64,000 bases of DNA. Origin: Terrabacter terrigena (GTDB lineage Bacteria; Actinomycetota; Actinomycetes; Actinomycetales; Dermatophilaceae). Location of the stretch: positions 186,001-250,000 of the forward strand of contig NZ_JBHTKH010000006.1 of the NCBI RefSeq assembly GCF_042676085.1. Direction: 5' to 3'. The position numbers were made by a program, and so were the translations under genes. The notes under the pieces are model-generated. The model saw only the letters and a list, made by a program, of their open reading frames with translations, was not told the origin of the DNA and did no database searches. This document shows, one piece after another, positions 25,559 to 33,467 of the stretch (positions are counted from its first letter, which is position 1; the number at the start of each line of letters is the position of its first letter).

Positions 25559-26221
25559 ATGGCTGACACGGCGATCTTCGATGTCGACGGGACTCTCGTG
25601 GACACCAACTACCAGCACGCACTTGCATGGTTCCGCGCCCTGCGCCGCTTCGAGATCACCCGGCCGATGTGGCGTATCCACCGCGGCATCGGGATGGGCG
25701 GGGACCTGTTCGTCGCGGCGGTCGGTGGTCGGGACGTCGAGGAGACCCACGGCGACGCGCTGCGCGAAGCATGGGCGGAGGAGTTCGACGAGCTCATCGG
25801 CGAGGTCCAGGCCTTCGAGGGCGCGCACGAGCTGCTGGCCGAGGTCAAGGAGCGGGGCTTCCGGCTGGTGCTCGCCAGCTCCGGCAAGAAACAGCACGTC
25901 GAGGCGTTCCTCGACCTGGTCGACGGCAAGTCCCTCGCCGATGCCTGGACGACCTCCGACGACGTGGAGAGCAGCAAGCCCGAGCCGGACATCGTGTCCG
26001 CGGCGCTCGCCAAGGTGGGAGGCGCCAGCGGCATCATGGTCGGCGACTCGATCTACGACGCGCAGGCCGCGGCCAAGCTCGGCATCCCGACCCTGGGAGT
26101 GCGCACCGGAGGCTTCTCCGTCGGTGAGCTGCAGGAGGCCGGCGTCCTGCAGGTGTTCGACTCGCTGGTCGCCTTTCGGTACGCCCTCGACGGCACCCCG
26201 TTGGCTCGAGCCAGCCGCTGA
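25559..26221 (+). CDS. HAD-superfamily hydrolase (phosphoglycolate-phosphatase-like)
   Basis: A 220-residue HAD phosphatase. Motif I is FDVDGTLVDT (about residues 7-16) with both aspartates, motif II is LASSG (about residue 110), motif III KPEPD, and motif IV GDSIYD (about residue 165). The cap domain between residues 17 and 85 is helical, as in beta-phosphoglucomutase or phosphoglycolate phosphatase relatives. The ATG at 25559 directly precedes motif I; 31 codons of open frame upstream look non-coding. The stop is 9 bp before the DUF72 gene, so the two are probably co-transcribed. Substrate unknown. Confidence 0.88.
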   Translation: MADTAIFDVDGTLVDTNYQHALAWFRALRRFEITRPMWRIHRGIGMGGDLFVAAVGGRDVEETHGDALREAWAEEFDELIGEVQAFEGAHELLAEVKERGFRLVLASSGKKQHVEAFLDLVDGKSLADAWTTSDDVESSKPEPDIVSAALAKVGGASGIMVGDSIYDAQAAAKLGIPTLGVRTGGFSVGELQEAGVLQVFDSLVAFRYALDGTPLARASR

Positions 26222-26232
26222 GGTCCTTTCAC

Positions 26233-26946
26233 GTGGACGTTCGCGTGGGGCTGTGCGGGTGGACGGTCTCCCAGGCCGCGTACGTGCGCCGCTTCCCCGT
26301 GGTCGAGGTGCAGCACACGTTCTACGACCCTCCGGCGGACGGAGTGCTGACGCGGTGGCGCACCCAGGTGCCGAGCGGCTTCGAGTTCACGATCAAGGCG
26401 TGGCAGGTCGTCACACACGAGTCCAACAGCCCTACCTACCGCCGCCTGAAGCAGCCTCTGCCGGACAGCTTCCGCGGTCAGGTCGGAGCGTTTCGCGCGA
26501 CGCCTCCCGTCCTGGCCGGCTGGCAGCGGACCCTCGAGTGCGCCCGACTGCTCCGGGCCACCGCCGTGCTGCTCCAGTGCCCGAGAAGCTTTCGACCGAC
26601 GCCCGACAACGTTGCACGGTTGCGCCGCTTCCTGTCCGAGGTGGACCGGCCGGCCGGGCGCCTGCTCTGGGAGCCCCGGGGTGACTGGCCCCCACAGCTG
26701 CTCACGGAGCTCTGTGCAGAGCTGGACCTGGTCCACGTCGTCGACCCGATGCAGACCGAGACGGTGACGCCCGAGCAGACGTACTACCGGCTGCACGGCA
26801 CCAACGGCTCCCGGCACGTCCACACCGATGAGGAGCTGCGCCGGCTGCGAGACCTCGTGGACGGCCGGCCGTCGCCGTACGTCATGTTCAACAACCTGCC
26901 GCGTGTAGGCGACGCAGAGCGGTTCCTCGCCCTGCTCTCGCACTGA
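26233..26946 (+). CDS. DUF72 (YecE-like) TIM-barrel protein
   Basis: A 237-residue DUF72 protein, a TIM-barrel family of unknown function seen in many bacteria. Typical pieces are VRVGLCGWTV at the start, VEVQHTFYDPP, FEFTIKAWQVVTH and TYYRLHGTNG near residue 180, and a C-terminal VMFNNLPRVGDAERFL. The GTG at 26233 follows the HAD gene by 11 bp, so it is probably translated from the same message. The first strand and the Cys-Gly-Trp pattern match the family. No reaction is known for these proteins. Confidence 0.85.
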   Translation: MDVRVGLCGWTVSQAAYVRRFPVVEVQHTFYDPPADGVLTRWRTQVPSGFEFTIKAWQVVTHESNSPTYRRLKQPLPDSFRGQVGAFRATPPVLAGWQRTLECARLLRATAVLLQCPRSFRPTPDNVARLRRFLSEVDRPAGRLLWEPRGDWPPQLLTELCAELDLVHVVDPMQTETVTPEQTYYRLHGTNGSRHVHTDEELRRLRDLVDGRPSPYVMFNNLPRVGDAERFLALLSH

Positions 26947-27016
26947 GGCCTGCACGCCCACGGCGACTGCGTCGATTCCGGCCTCGCGTCACGCCCAGAT
27001 CGCTATCGTCGCGACC

Positions 27017-27658
27017 ATGACTGGTCCCATGACGATGAACCGCGTCATCCACGCGGCCGTGCGGCGCGACCTCGTTCGGCTCGAGTCAGCCCTCGCCACT
27101 GCGCCCGACGGCGACCGGGCCCGGGCGCGCCAGCTCCAGGTCGCCTACGCCAACCTCCACGACCAGCTCAAGCACCACCACGAGGGGGAGGACACGCACG
27201 TCTTCCCGTTCCTGGCCAGACTGGAAGGGGCCGCGGCGCTGGTCGAGGTCATGGAGACCGAGCACGAGGCCATGGCCGACGCACTCGCGGGTGCGCGCAC
27301 GGCGATGGACACGTACGGCTCGAGCGGCTCTGCCCGCGACGCGCACGCCGCCCAGGACGCCATCGCGGCAGCGAACGAGGTCGTCGAGCGGCACCTGCAC
27401 CACGAGGAGGCCGACCTCGAGCCGCTCATGCTGCCGCACCTCGGGACGCCGGAGTGGAAGGCCGTCGAGAAGCGGCTGCGACCCCCGTCCCTCGCCGAGT
27501 CGGGCCGGTTCATGGCCTGGGTCCAGGACGGGATGCCCGACGCCGAGCGTGCGTACTTCCGGTCGACCATCCCGGCCCCCGTGACCTTCCTGCTCAGCAG
27601 GCTCGCCGGCAGGTCCTACCACCGCGACGTCGCGCCCGCCTGGCAGCCCACCAGGTAG
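27017..27658 (+). CDS. Hemerythrin HHE-domain protein
   Basis: A 213-residue protein with an HHE cation-binding four-helix bundle that could hold a di-iron site for oxygen or NO sensing or iron handling. The metal-ligand pattern is visible: HAAVRRDL, then HHHEGEDTHVFPFL, TEHEAMADAL, and RHLHHEEADLEPLM. The C-terminal 70 residues (from GTPEWKAVEKRL) form an extra helical part. A TATCGT box (27004-27009) lies 7 nt before the ATG, the leaderless layout. It stands alone. The exact ligand or signal is unknown. Confidence 0.85.
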   Translation: MTGPMTMNRVIHAAVRRDLVRLESALATAPDGDRARARQLQVAYANLHDQLKHHHEGEDTHVFPFLARLEGAAALVEVMETEHEAMADALAGARTAMDTYGSSGSARDAHAAQDAIAAANEVVERHLHHEEADLEPLMLPHLGTPEWKAVEKRLRPPSLAESGRFMAWVQDGMPDAERAYFRSTIPAPVTFLLSRLAGRSYHRDVAPAWQPTR

Positions 27659-27763
27659 GAGTCCCGCTGCGAGATCCCGCCGGAGGCCTCTCGGGCCTCC
27701 CCAGGACGCGGGCGACTGAGGCAGTGCGTCCTGACACGGCGGTCCCGGCTTAGAGTGGACACC

Positions 27764-28786
27764 ATGACCGCCCTTCCCGACCCGAGCGTTCGACCGGCAG
27801 GCCTGGCCGACCAGTTCGGCCGGGTGGCACGCGACCTGCGCGTGTCGGTGACCGACCGGTGCAACCTGCGCTGCACCTACTGCATGCCCGCCGAGGGCCT
27901 GCCGTGGATGCCCAGGGCCGAGATGCTGACCGACGAGGAGATGCTGCGGCTCATCGGTCTCTTCGTGCGCGACGGCGTCACCCAGGTACGCCTCACCGGG
28001 GGAGAGCCGCTGCTCCGGCGGTCCCTCGTCGAGCTGGTCGCCGGCATCGCTGCGCTCGAGCCCCGGCCGAAGATCGCGATGACGACCAACGGTGTGGGCC
28101 TCGAGCGCGTGGCGACCGGGCTCAAGGAGGCCGGCCTCGACCGCGTCAACGTCAGCCTCGACACGATCGACTCCGAGACGTTCACCCAGCTCACCCGCCG
28201 TGACCGGCTGGCCGACGTCGAGGCGGGCCTCGAGGCGGCGGCCGATGCCGGCCTCACGCCGGTCAAGGTCAACGCGGTCGCCATGCGGGGCATCAACGAC
28301 GACTCGGTCGCCGACGTGCTGGCGTGGTGCCTCGAGCGCGGCTACGAGCTGCGGTTCATCGAGCAGATGCCGCTCGACGCCCAGCACGCGTGGGACCGCA
28401 GCACGATGATCAGTGCCGGCGAGATCCACGCGCGCCTCTCGGAGCGGTGGGAGCTGACGCCGCTACCCGCAGCGGACCGGGGGAGTGCTCCGGCCGAGCG
28501 GTTCCTCGTCGACGGCGGGCCCCAGACCGTCGGCATCATCGCCAGCGTCTCGTCACCGTTCTGCGCGGCCTGCGACCGCACGCGGCTCACCGCCGACGGG
28601 CAGGTGCGCAACTGCCTCTTCTCCACGACCGAGACCGACCTGCGCGGTCCGATGCGCGACGGGGCCACCGACGACGAGCTGCTCGGTCTCATGCGGGGCG
28701 AGATGTGGCGCAAGCGCAAGGGCCACGGCATCGGCGACCCCGGATTCGTGCAGCCAGACCGTCCCATGTCCGCCATCGGCGGCTGA
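27764..28786 (+). CDS. moaA: MoaA, GTP 3',8-cyclase for molybdenum cofactor
   Basis: MoaA is the radical SAM enzyme for the first step of molybdenum cofactor synthesis, acting on GTP with MoaC. The 340-residue protein has the N-terminal cluster motif CNLRCTYC (about residues 26-33), RLTGGEPLLRR, and the C-terminal cluster ligands in CAACDRTRLTADGQVRNC. It ends in the conserved Gly-Gly tail (SAIGG). The ATG at 27764 is preferred over an in-frame GTG three codons upstream because a TAGAGT box (27751-27756) lies 7 nt before it. No other moa gene is in the window. Confidence 0.95.
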   Translation: MTALPDPSVRPAGLADQFGRVARDLRVSVTDRCNLRCTYCMPAEGLPWMPRAEMLTDEEMLRLIGLFVRDGVTQVRLTGGEPLLRRSLVELVAGIAALEPRPKIAMTTNGVGLERVATGLKEAGLDRVNVSLDTIDSETFTQLTRRDRLADVEAGLEAAADAGLTPVKVNAVAMRGINDDSVADVLAWCLERGYELRFIEQMPLDAQHAWDRSTMISAGEIHARLSERWELTPLPAADRGSAPAERFLVDGGPQTVGIIASVSSPFCAACDRTRLTADGQVRNCLFSTTETDLRGPMRDGATDDELLGLMRGEMWRKRKGHGIGDPGFVQPDRPMSAIGG

Positions 28787-28830
28787 CAGACGGGCCGGTC
28801 AGGAGGGCCGGAGCGCGGTGACGGAGGCGA

Positions 28831-29073
28831 CTACCCGTCGGCGTCGGTGAGCGCCTCGACGGGAACCACCTCGATGAGGAAACCGCGCAGCGCCACGAAG
28901 TCGGCCAGCGACTTCTCGTGGTCGTCGCACGCGAGCCACACCTTCCGGCGCTCGGGCTTGTGCAGCTTGGGGTTGTTCCAGACCACCGCGTGCCGAGCGG
29001 GCGCGCGGCACGCCTTCGCGCTGCAGACGTGATCGGTGCCAGACGGGGGCGCCGCAGCCACGGCGTCGCTCAC
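28831..29073 (-). CDS. Small conserved actinobacterial cysteine-containing protein
   Basis: An 80-residue protein of a conserved actinobacterial family often labelled acetone carboxylase without evidence. It has VCSAKACRAPARHAVVW, WNNPKLHKPERRKVW and LACDDHEKSLADFVALRGF. The Cys-x4-Cys plus Cys-x2-His pattern (about residues 17, 22, 49 and 52) suggests a small zinc site. The ATG overlaps the stop of the DUF3099 gene by four bases (ATGA), so the pair is translated together. Function unknown. Confidence 0.75.
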   Translation of the reverse strand: MSDAVAAAPPSGTDHVCSAKACRAPARHAVVWNNPKLHKPERRKVWLACDDHEKSLADFVALRGFLIEVVPVEALTDADG

Positions 29074-29360
29074 TGCTCGATGCGCCGGGTGTCGTCCTGT
29101 GGCGTGACCGCCTGCAGGTCGCCGGGCTGGCGCGGCGCGACGGCGTTCGCGATCACCACGGCGATGTAGGGGATGACGACGGCACCGATCACCGCGGCCC
29201 AGCGCAGCCAGCCCGATGTGACGAAGACCAGGCCGAAGAGCGCAACTCGGATCCCCATCATCGTCAGGTAGCGCTTGATGCGCTTGTCCTGGTCGTCGGT
29301 GGTGGAGGTCGGCGCCGACGTGACGCTGTGCACGACGGGTTCGTGGTGGGCTCTTGGCAC
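29070..29360 (-). CDS. DUF3099 small membrane protein
   Basis: A 96-residue actinobacterial DUF3099 protein. It has a polar N-terminus (SVTSAPTSTTDDQDKRIKRY), two closely spaced hydrophobic helices (MGIRVALFGLVFVTSGW and AAVIGAVVIPYIAVVIANAV) and a short polar tail. The GTG start has a TATGGT box 6 nt upstream on the minus strand (29367-29372), the leaderless layout. It overlaps the next small gene by four bases. Function unknown. Confidence 0.85.
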   Translation of the reverse strand: MPRAHHEPVVHSVTSAPTSTTDDQDKRIKRYLTMMGIRVALFGLVFVTSGWLRWAAVIGAVVIPYIAVVIANAVAPRQPGDLQAVTPQDDTRRIEQ

Positions 29361-29478
29361 CCTTCCACCATAAGCCCGTCCGGCGCGGGTGGACCGTGCT
29401 GTCTACCCTTCGGTAGTCCGTTAGGTTTCGGGGCAGGACCGAGACTCCGGCACGGCCGGACGGATGGAGGAACGCACT

Positions 29479-30213
29479 GTGTCAACGACGGTGGAGACGG
29501 CAACCACGGCGCGCAACGTGCTCGTCACCGGGGGGAACCGCGGCATCGGCCTCGCGATCGCCCGGGCCTTTGCCGAGGCGGGCGACGACGTCGTCATCAC
29601 CCACCGGTCGGGCGAGCCGCCGGAGGGCCTCAAGGGTGTCACGTGCGAGGTGACCGAGTCCGCCTCCGTCGACGCGGCCTTCAAGGCGGCCGAGGAGATC
29701 TTCGGCGGCCCGGTCGAGGTGCTCGTCGCCAACGCCGGCATCACCCGCGACACCCTCCTCATGCGCATGACCGACGAGGAGTTCGACTCCGTCATCGACA
29801 CCAACCTCGCCGGCGCCTTCCGCTGCGCGCGCCGCGCGGCGACGGGCATGATCCGCAAGCGCAAGGGCCGCATCGTCCTCATCAGCAGCGTCGTCGGCCT
29901 CTACGGGTCGCCGGGCCAGACCAACTACGCCGCCTCCAAGGCGGGCCTGGTCGGCCTGGCCCGCTCGATCTCCCGCGAGATCGGCGGCCGCGGCATCACC
30001 GCCAACGTCGTCGCGCCCGGCTTCATCGACACCGAGATGACCGCAGTGCTGCCCGAAGACCAGAAGAAGCAGTACCTCTCCAACATCCCCGCCGGCCGCT
30101 TCGCCACGCCCGAGGAGGTCGCGTCCGTCGTGCGCTTCGTCGCCAGCGACGACGCCGCCTACATCACGGGCGCCGTCATCCCCGTCGACGGCGGCCTCGG
30201 CATGGGGCACTGA
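29479..30213 (+). CDS. fabG: FabG, 3-oxoacyl-ACP reductase
   Basis: An SDR enzyme that reduces 3-oxoacyl-ACP with NADPH in type II fatty-acid elongation. The 244-residue protein has the cofactor loop TGGNRGIGLAIA (about residues 17-28), NAGITRDTLLMRM, the catalytic serine in LISSVVGLYG, and YAASKAG with catalytic Tyr and Lys; the C-terminus is GAVIPVDGGLGMGH. The GTG at 29479 was chosen over the ATG at 29464 because a GGAGG (29466-29470) stands 8 bp before it. It is followed 80 bp later by fabI, a common actinobacterial pair. Confidence 0.92.
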   Translation: MSTTVETATTARNVLVTGGNRGIGLAIARAFAEAGDDVVITHRSGEPPEGLKGVTCEVTESASVDAAFKAAEEIFGGPVEVLVANAGITRDTLLMRMTDEEFDSVIDTNLAGAFRCARRAATGMIRKRKGRIVLISSVVGLYGSPGQTNYAASKAGLVGLARSISREIGGRGITANVVAPGFIDTEMTAVLPEDQKKQYLSNIPAGRFATPEEVASVVRFVASDDAAYITGAVIPVDGGLGMGH

Positions 30214-30220
30214 CCCCACC

Positions 30221-30246
30221 CGACGGCATACGGCCGTATGCCGTCG
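30221..30246. repeat. 26-bp perfect palindrome between fabG and fabI
   Basis: Positions 30221-30246 are a perfect palindrome: the left half CGACGGCATACGG is the exact reverse complement of the right half CCGTATGCCGTCG. It contains two copies of the window-wide octamer (CGGCATAC at 30224 and GTATGCCG at 30236) facing each other. It could form a hairpin in RNA or serve as a protein site before fabI. There is no T-run, so it is not a classic terminator. Confidence 0.7.
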
Positions 30247-30293
30247 ATGTCGTTGTGCACCAAGCGTCCCACCCACTCGAGAAAGTCGCAGGC

Positions 30294-31055
30294 ATGGGAA
30301 TCCTCGAAGGCAAGAAGCTCCTCATCACCGGCGTCCTCATGGACAGCTCCATCGCGTTCCACGTCGCCAAGCTGGCGCAGGAGGAGGGTGCGACCGTCGT
30401 CCTCACCTCCTTCGGACGCACCATGAAGATCACGCAGACGATCGCCAGGCGGCTTCCTGAGACGCCGGTCGTGATCGAGCTCGACGTCGCCGACCAGGAG
30501 CACCTCGACACGTTGGCCGACCGGCTGCGCGAGCACGTCGACGGCCTCGACGGCGTGCTCCACTCGATCGGCTTCGCTCCGCAGGGCGCCTTCAACTTCC
30601 TCGAGGGCACGTGGGAGGACGTCTCCACGGCGCTGCAGATCTCCGCATACAGCCTCAAGGCCCTGGCGGTCGCCGCCCTGCCCCTCATGCCCGAGGGTGG
30701 GAGCGTCGTCGGCCTGACCTTCGACGCGAAGTTCGCCTGGCCGGTCTACGACTGGATGGGCGTCGCGAAGGCCGCCTTCGAGTCGACCAACCGCTACCTC
30801 GCCCGCGACCTCGGCCCGAAGTCGGTGCGCTGCAACCTCGTCGCGGCCGGACCGATCCGTACGACGGCAGCCAAGTCGATCCCGGGCTTCGAGCAGTTCG
30901 AGCAGGTCTGGGACGAGCGCGCACCCCTGGGCTGGGACGTCAACGACCCGGTGCCCGCCGCGAAGGCGTGCGCCGCGCTGCTCTCCGACTGGTTCCCGGC
31001 GACCACCGGCGAGATCCTGCACGTCGACGGCGGCGTCCACGCGATGGGGCAGTGA
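30294..31055 (+). CDS. fabI: FabI/InhA-type enoyl-ACP reductase
   Basis: NADH-dependent enoyl-ACP reductase completing each round of type II fatty-acid synthesis. The 253-residue protein begins MGILEGKKLLITGVLMDSSI, which holds the cofactor-binding turn of the InhA subgroup. The catalytic Tyr/Lys pair is in YDWMGVAKAAFES (Tyr-x6-Lys, near residues 152-159), and the end is GEILHVDGGVHAMG. The ATG follows fabG after an 80-bp gap that contains a 26-bp palindrome. This is the target class of isoniazid and triclosan. Confidence 0.94.
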   Translation: MGILEGKKLLITGVLMDSSIAFHVAKLAQEEGATVVLTSFGRTMKITQTIARRLPETPVVIELDVADQEHLDTLADRLREHVDGLDGVLHSIGFAPQGAFNFLEGTWEDVSTALQISAYSLKALAVAALPLMPEGGSVVGLTFDAKFAWPVYDWMGVAKAAFESTNRYLARDLGPKSVRCNLVAAGPIRTTAAKSIPGFEQFEQVWDERAPLGWDVNDPVPAAKACAALLSDWFPATTGEILHVDGGVHAMGQ

Positions 31056-31127
31056 GGGAGCGGTGACGCAGGCGTGACGGAGTGGTGACCCGGCGGGGCC
31101 TCACCGGCTCTCGCTAGAGTCCTGCCC

Positions 31128-33377
31128 ATGCCTCACGCCGGGACCGAGTCCAGCACCCTGACGCCGAACGACCCGGAGGCGGTGCCGCCGGTCCGCGTCG
31201 ACGAGGTTCGGGTCCTCGACGGGCCCAACCTCTACTTCGCCAGGCCCGCCATCAAGGTGATCCTGCACCTGCCCGGCTACCTCGACCTCAAGCGCTCCGA
31301 GGCCGAGACCCTGGCTCGCCGGCTCGGCATGCGTTCGGCCAGGCCGGGCAAGCGCGGCACGGCACTGCGCCAGCGCTTCGTCATGCGCCTGATCCGCAAC
31401 GTGACCCGCCGTGTCGGCACCGAGATCGGGGCCGGGCGCCTCGGCGTACGCGTGCGGGCCGGCCAGACGGTCGAGGACGTCGTGCTCGCGTTCCCGTGGG
31501 TGCACCGCACCCGCGGACGGGTCGCCGGCGAGCAGTTCGGCGCCGTCATGGCTGGTCTGCTCGACTCCTCGCGCCGCGTCGACGACGTCATCGAGGAGGT
31601 CGCCGCCGTCATCATGGACGCCCCCGACGGCCCGGGGCCGAGCGTCATCACGCCCACGGTGCCCGTCGCCTCGGTCACCGGCACGAACGGCAAGACGACG
31701 ACGACCCGCCTCATGGCGCACATGTGCATGACGGCCGGCCTGACGACGGCGTGGAGCTCGACGGACGGCGTCGTCGTCATGGGCGAGACGAAGGAGGAGG
31801 GCGACTTCTCCGGACCCGCCGGTGCGCGCGGCGTGCTCGAGACCCCCGGCCTCGACATCGGCATCCTCGAGACCGCCCGCGGCGGCATGCTGCTCAAGGG
31901 CATGGGCGTCACCGCCAACGACGTCAGCGTCGTCACCAACGTCAGCGCCGACCACCTCGGCCTGCAGGGCATCGACACCCTCGACCAGCTCGCCGAGGTC
32001 AAGGCCATCGTCACCACCGTCACCAAGCCTCAGGGCTGGGTGGTGCTGAACGGTGACGACCCCCGAGTCTGGGCGATGCGCCACGGCATCAAGGCCAAGC
32101 CGTGGGCGTTCAGCCTCGACCCCGCATCGCCCGCGCTGTGGGAGTCGATCAACGCCGGCGGCCGCGGCATCACGGTGCTCGACGGCGAGATCGTCGTCCT
32201 GTCGCCCAACGGTGACCCCGACCGGCTGGTCAAGATCGTCGACGTGCCGATGACGCTCAGCGGGCTGTCGCAGAACAACATCGCGAACGCCTTGGCCGGT
32301 GCCGCTGCCGCGCTCGGGCTCGGCGTGCCGCGCTCCGCGGTCGTCGAGGGCCTGCGCTCCTTCGCCCCCGACCCCGAGCACAACTGGGGTCGCCTCAACA
32401 CGTACTCACTGCCGCTGCAGCAGGGTGGCAAGGCGACCGTGATCATGGACATGGCCCACAACGAAGCGGGTCTCGAGGCCCTCCTCGACGTCGCGCGCGG
32501 TCTCGCAGCACCGGGCGGGGCCGTACGCCTCGGGCTGGGTTGCGCGGGCGACCGGGCCGATGAGGCGATCACGGCGATGGGCGAGATCGCCGGCCACGGC
32601 GCGGAGGAGGTCGTCCTCAAGATCGCGCGCCCCTACCTCCGCGGCCGCCAGCCCGACGAGCTGCTCGGGCTCTTCCGCGACGGTCTTGCCAAGGTCGGAG
32701 TGCTCGACGTGCCCGACTACGGCACCGAGCTGGCGGCGTTCGAGGCCCTGGTGCCGCACGCGCTCGACGGCGACGTCATCGCCCTGATGTGCCACGCCGA
32801 GCGCACCGAGGTCGACCGTTGGATCCGTGACCACGGGGGCAAGGTCGACGACGCCCGCACGATCCGGCGCAAGGTCGTGGCCGCACGCGGTGAGCACGAG
32901 CTCGAGGCCGAGATCGCTGCCCTGTGGGACATCGACGACGAGTCGGCCCGGGTCACCGCCGCCCAGGACCTCGTCGACACCCACCCCGGCGACCCACGCC
33001 TCGTCTTCGAGCTCGCCGGCGCCAAGGACTCCATGGGCGACGAGCAGGGTGCGATCGGCCTCTACGAGCAGGCCCTCGCCGGCGGACTGCGCGAGCCGCA
33101 CCGTCACCGGGCGCAGCTGCAGCTCGCGTCGAGCCTGCGGGTGGTGGGCCGGGCTGCGGAGGCTCAGGCCCTCGTCACCGGGGTGCTCGAGGCGCGACCG
33201 CACAACACGGCCGCGCTCATGCTGCGGGCGCTGGTCCAGGCCGACCTGGGTCAGGAGCGCCAGGCCGTCGCCGACCTCATCCGGGCCACGCTCGAGGCCA
33301 CGACCGACGTCGACACCCAGAGCTACCGCCGGGCGCTGCGCGCGTACGCCGACGAGCTCGCCCCCGCCTCCGACTGA
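31128..33377 (+). CDS. Cyanophycin-synthetase-like Mur ligase lacking ATP-grasp, with C-terminal TPR domain
   Basis: A 749-residue protein. Residues about 20-160 resemble the N domain of CphA (VRVLDGPNLYFARPAIKV), residues about 175-590 are a Mur ligase (P-loop VTGTNGKTTTTR near 183-194; VVTNVSADHLGLQGIDTLDQ; DMAHNEAGLEALLDVARG), and residues about 590-745 are TPR-like helices (DQGAIGLYEQAL class repeats). The ATP-grasp domain that lies between the N and Mur parts in CphA is absent, and the HxxEH motif of the CphA N domain is not seen. It is convergent with cphA. TAGAGT box (31115-31120) 7 nt before the ATG. Likely acts on cyanophycin-type or peptide substrates; the reaction is unknown. Confidence 0.85.
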   Translation: MPHAGTESSTLTPNDPEAVPPVRVDEVRVLDGPNLYFARPAIKVILHLPGYLDLKRSEAETLARRLGMRSARPGKRGTALRQRFVMRLIRNVTRRVGTEIGAGRLGVRVRAGQTVEDVVLAFPWVHRTRGRVAGEQFGAVMAGLLDSSRRVDDVIEEVAAVIMDAPDGPGPSVITPTVPVASVTGTNGKTTTTRLMAHMCMTAGLTTAWSSTDGVVVMGETKEEGDFSGPAGARGVLETPGLDIGILETARGGMLLKGMGVTANDVSVVTNVSADHLGLQGIDTLDQLAEVKAIVTTVTKPQGWVVLNGDDPRVWAMRHGIKAKPWAFSLDPASPALWESINAGGRGITVLDGEIVVLSPNGDPDRLVKIVDVPMTLSGLSQNNIANALAGAAAALGLGVPRSAVVEGLRSFAPDPEHNWGRLNTYSLPLQQGGKATVIMDMAHNEAGLEALLDVARGLAAPGGAVRLGLGCAGDRADEAITAMGEIAGHGAEEVVLKIARPYLRGRQPDELLGLFRDGLAKVGVLDVPDYGTELAAFEALVPHALDGDVIALMCHAERTEVDRWIRDHGGKVDDARTIRRKVVAARGEHELEAEIAALWDIDDESARVTAAQDLVDTHPGDPRLVFELAGAKDSMGDEQGAIGLYEQALAGGLREPHRHRAQLQLASSLRVVGRAAEAQALVTGVLEARPHNTAALMLRALVQADLGQERQAVADLIRATLEATTDVDTQSYRRALRAYADELAPASD

Positions 33378-33467
33378 CCGGTCCCAGCGCACCCGGTGGC
33401 GCCCGGCGGGCGCGCGAACGGTCGGGGCGGCGTACGCGTGGGCGACTCGGAGGTCGAGCAGCGCGCC

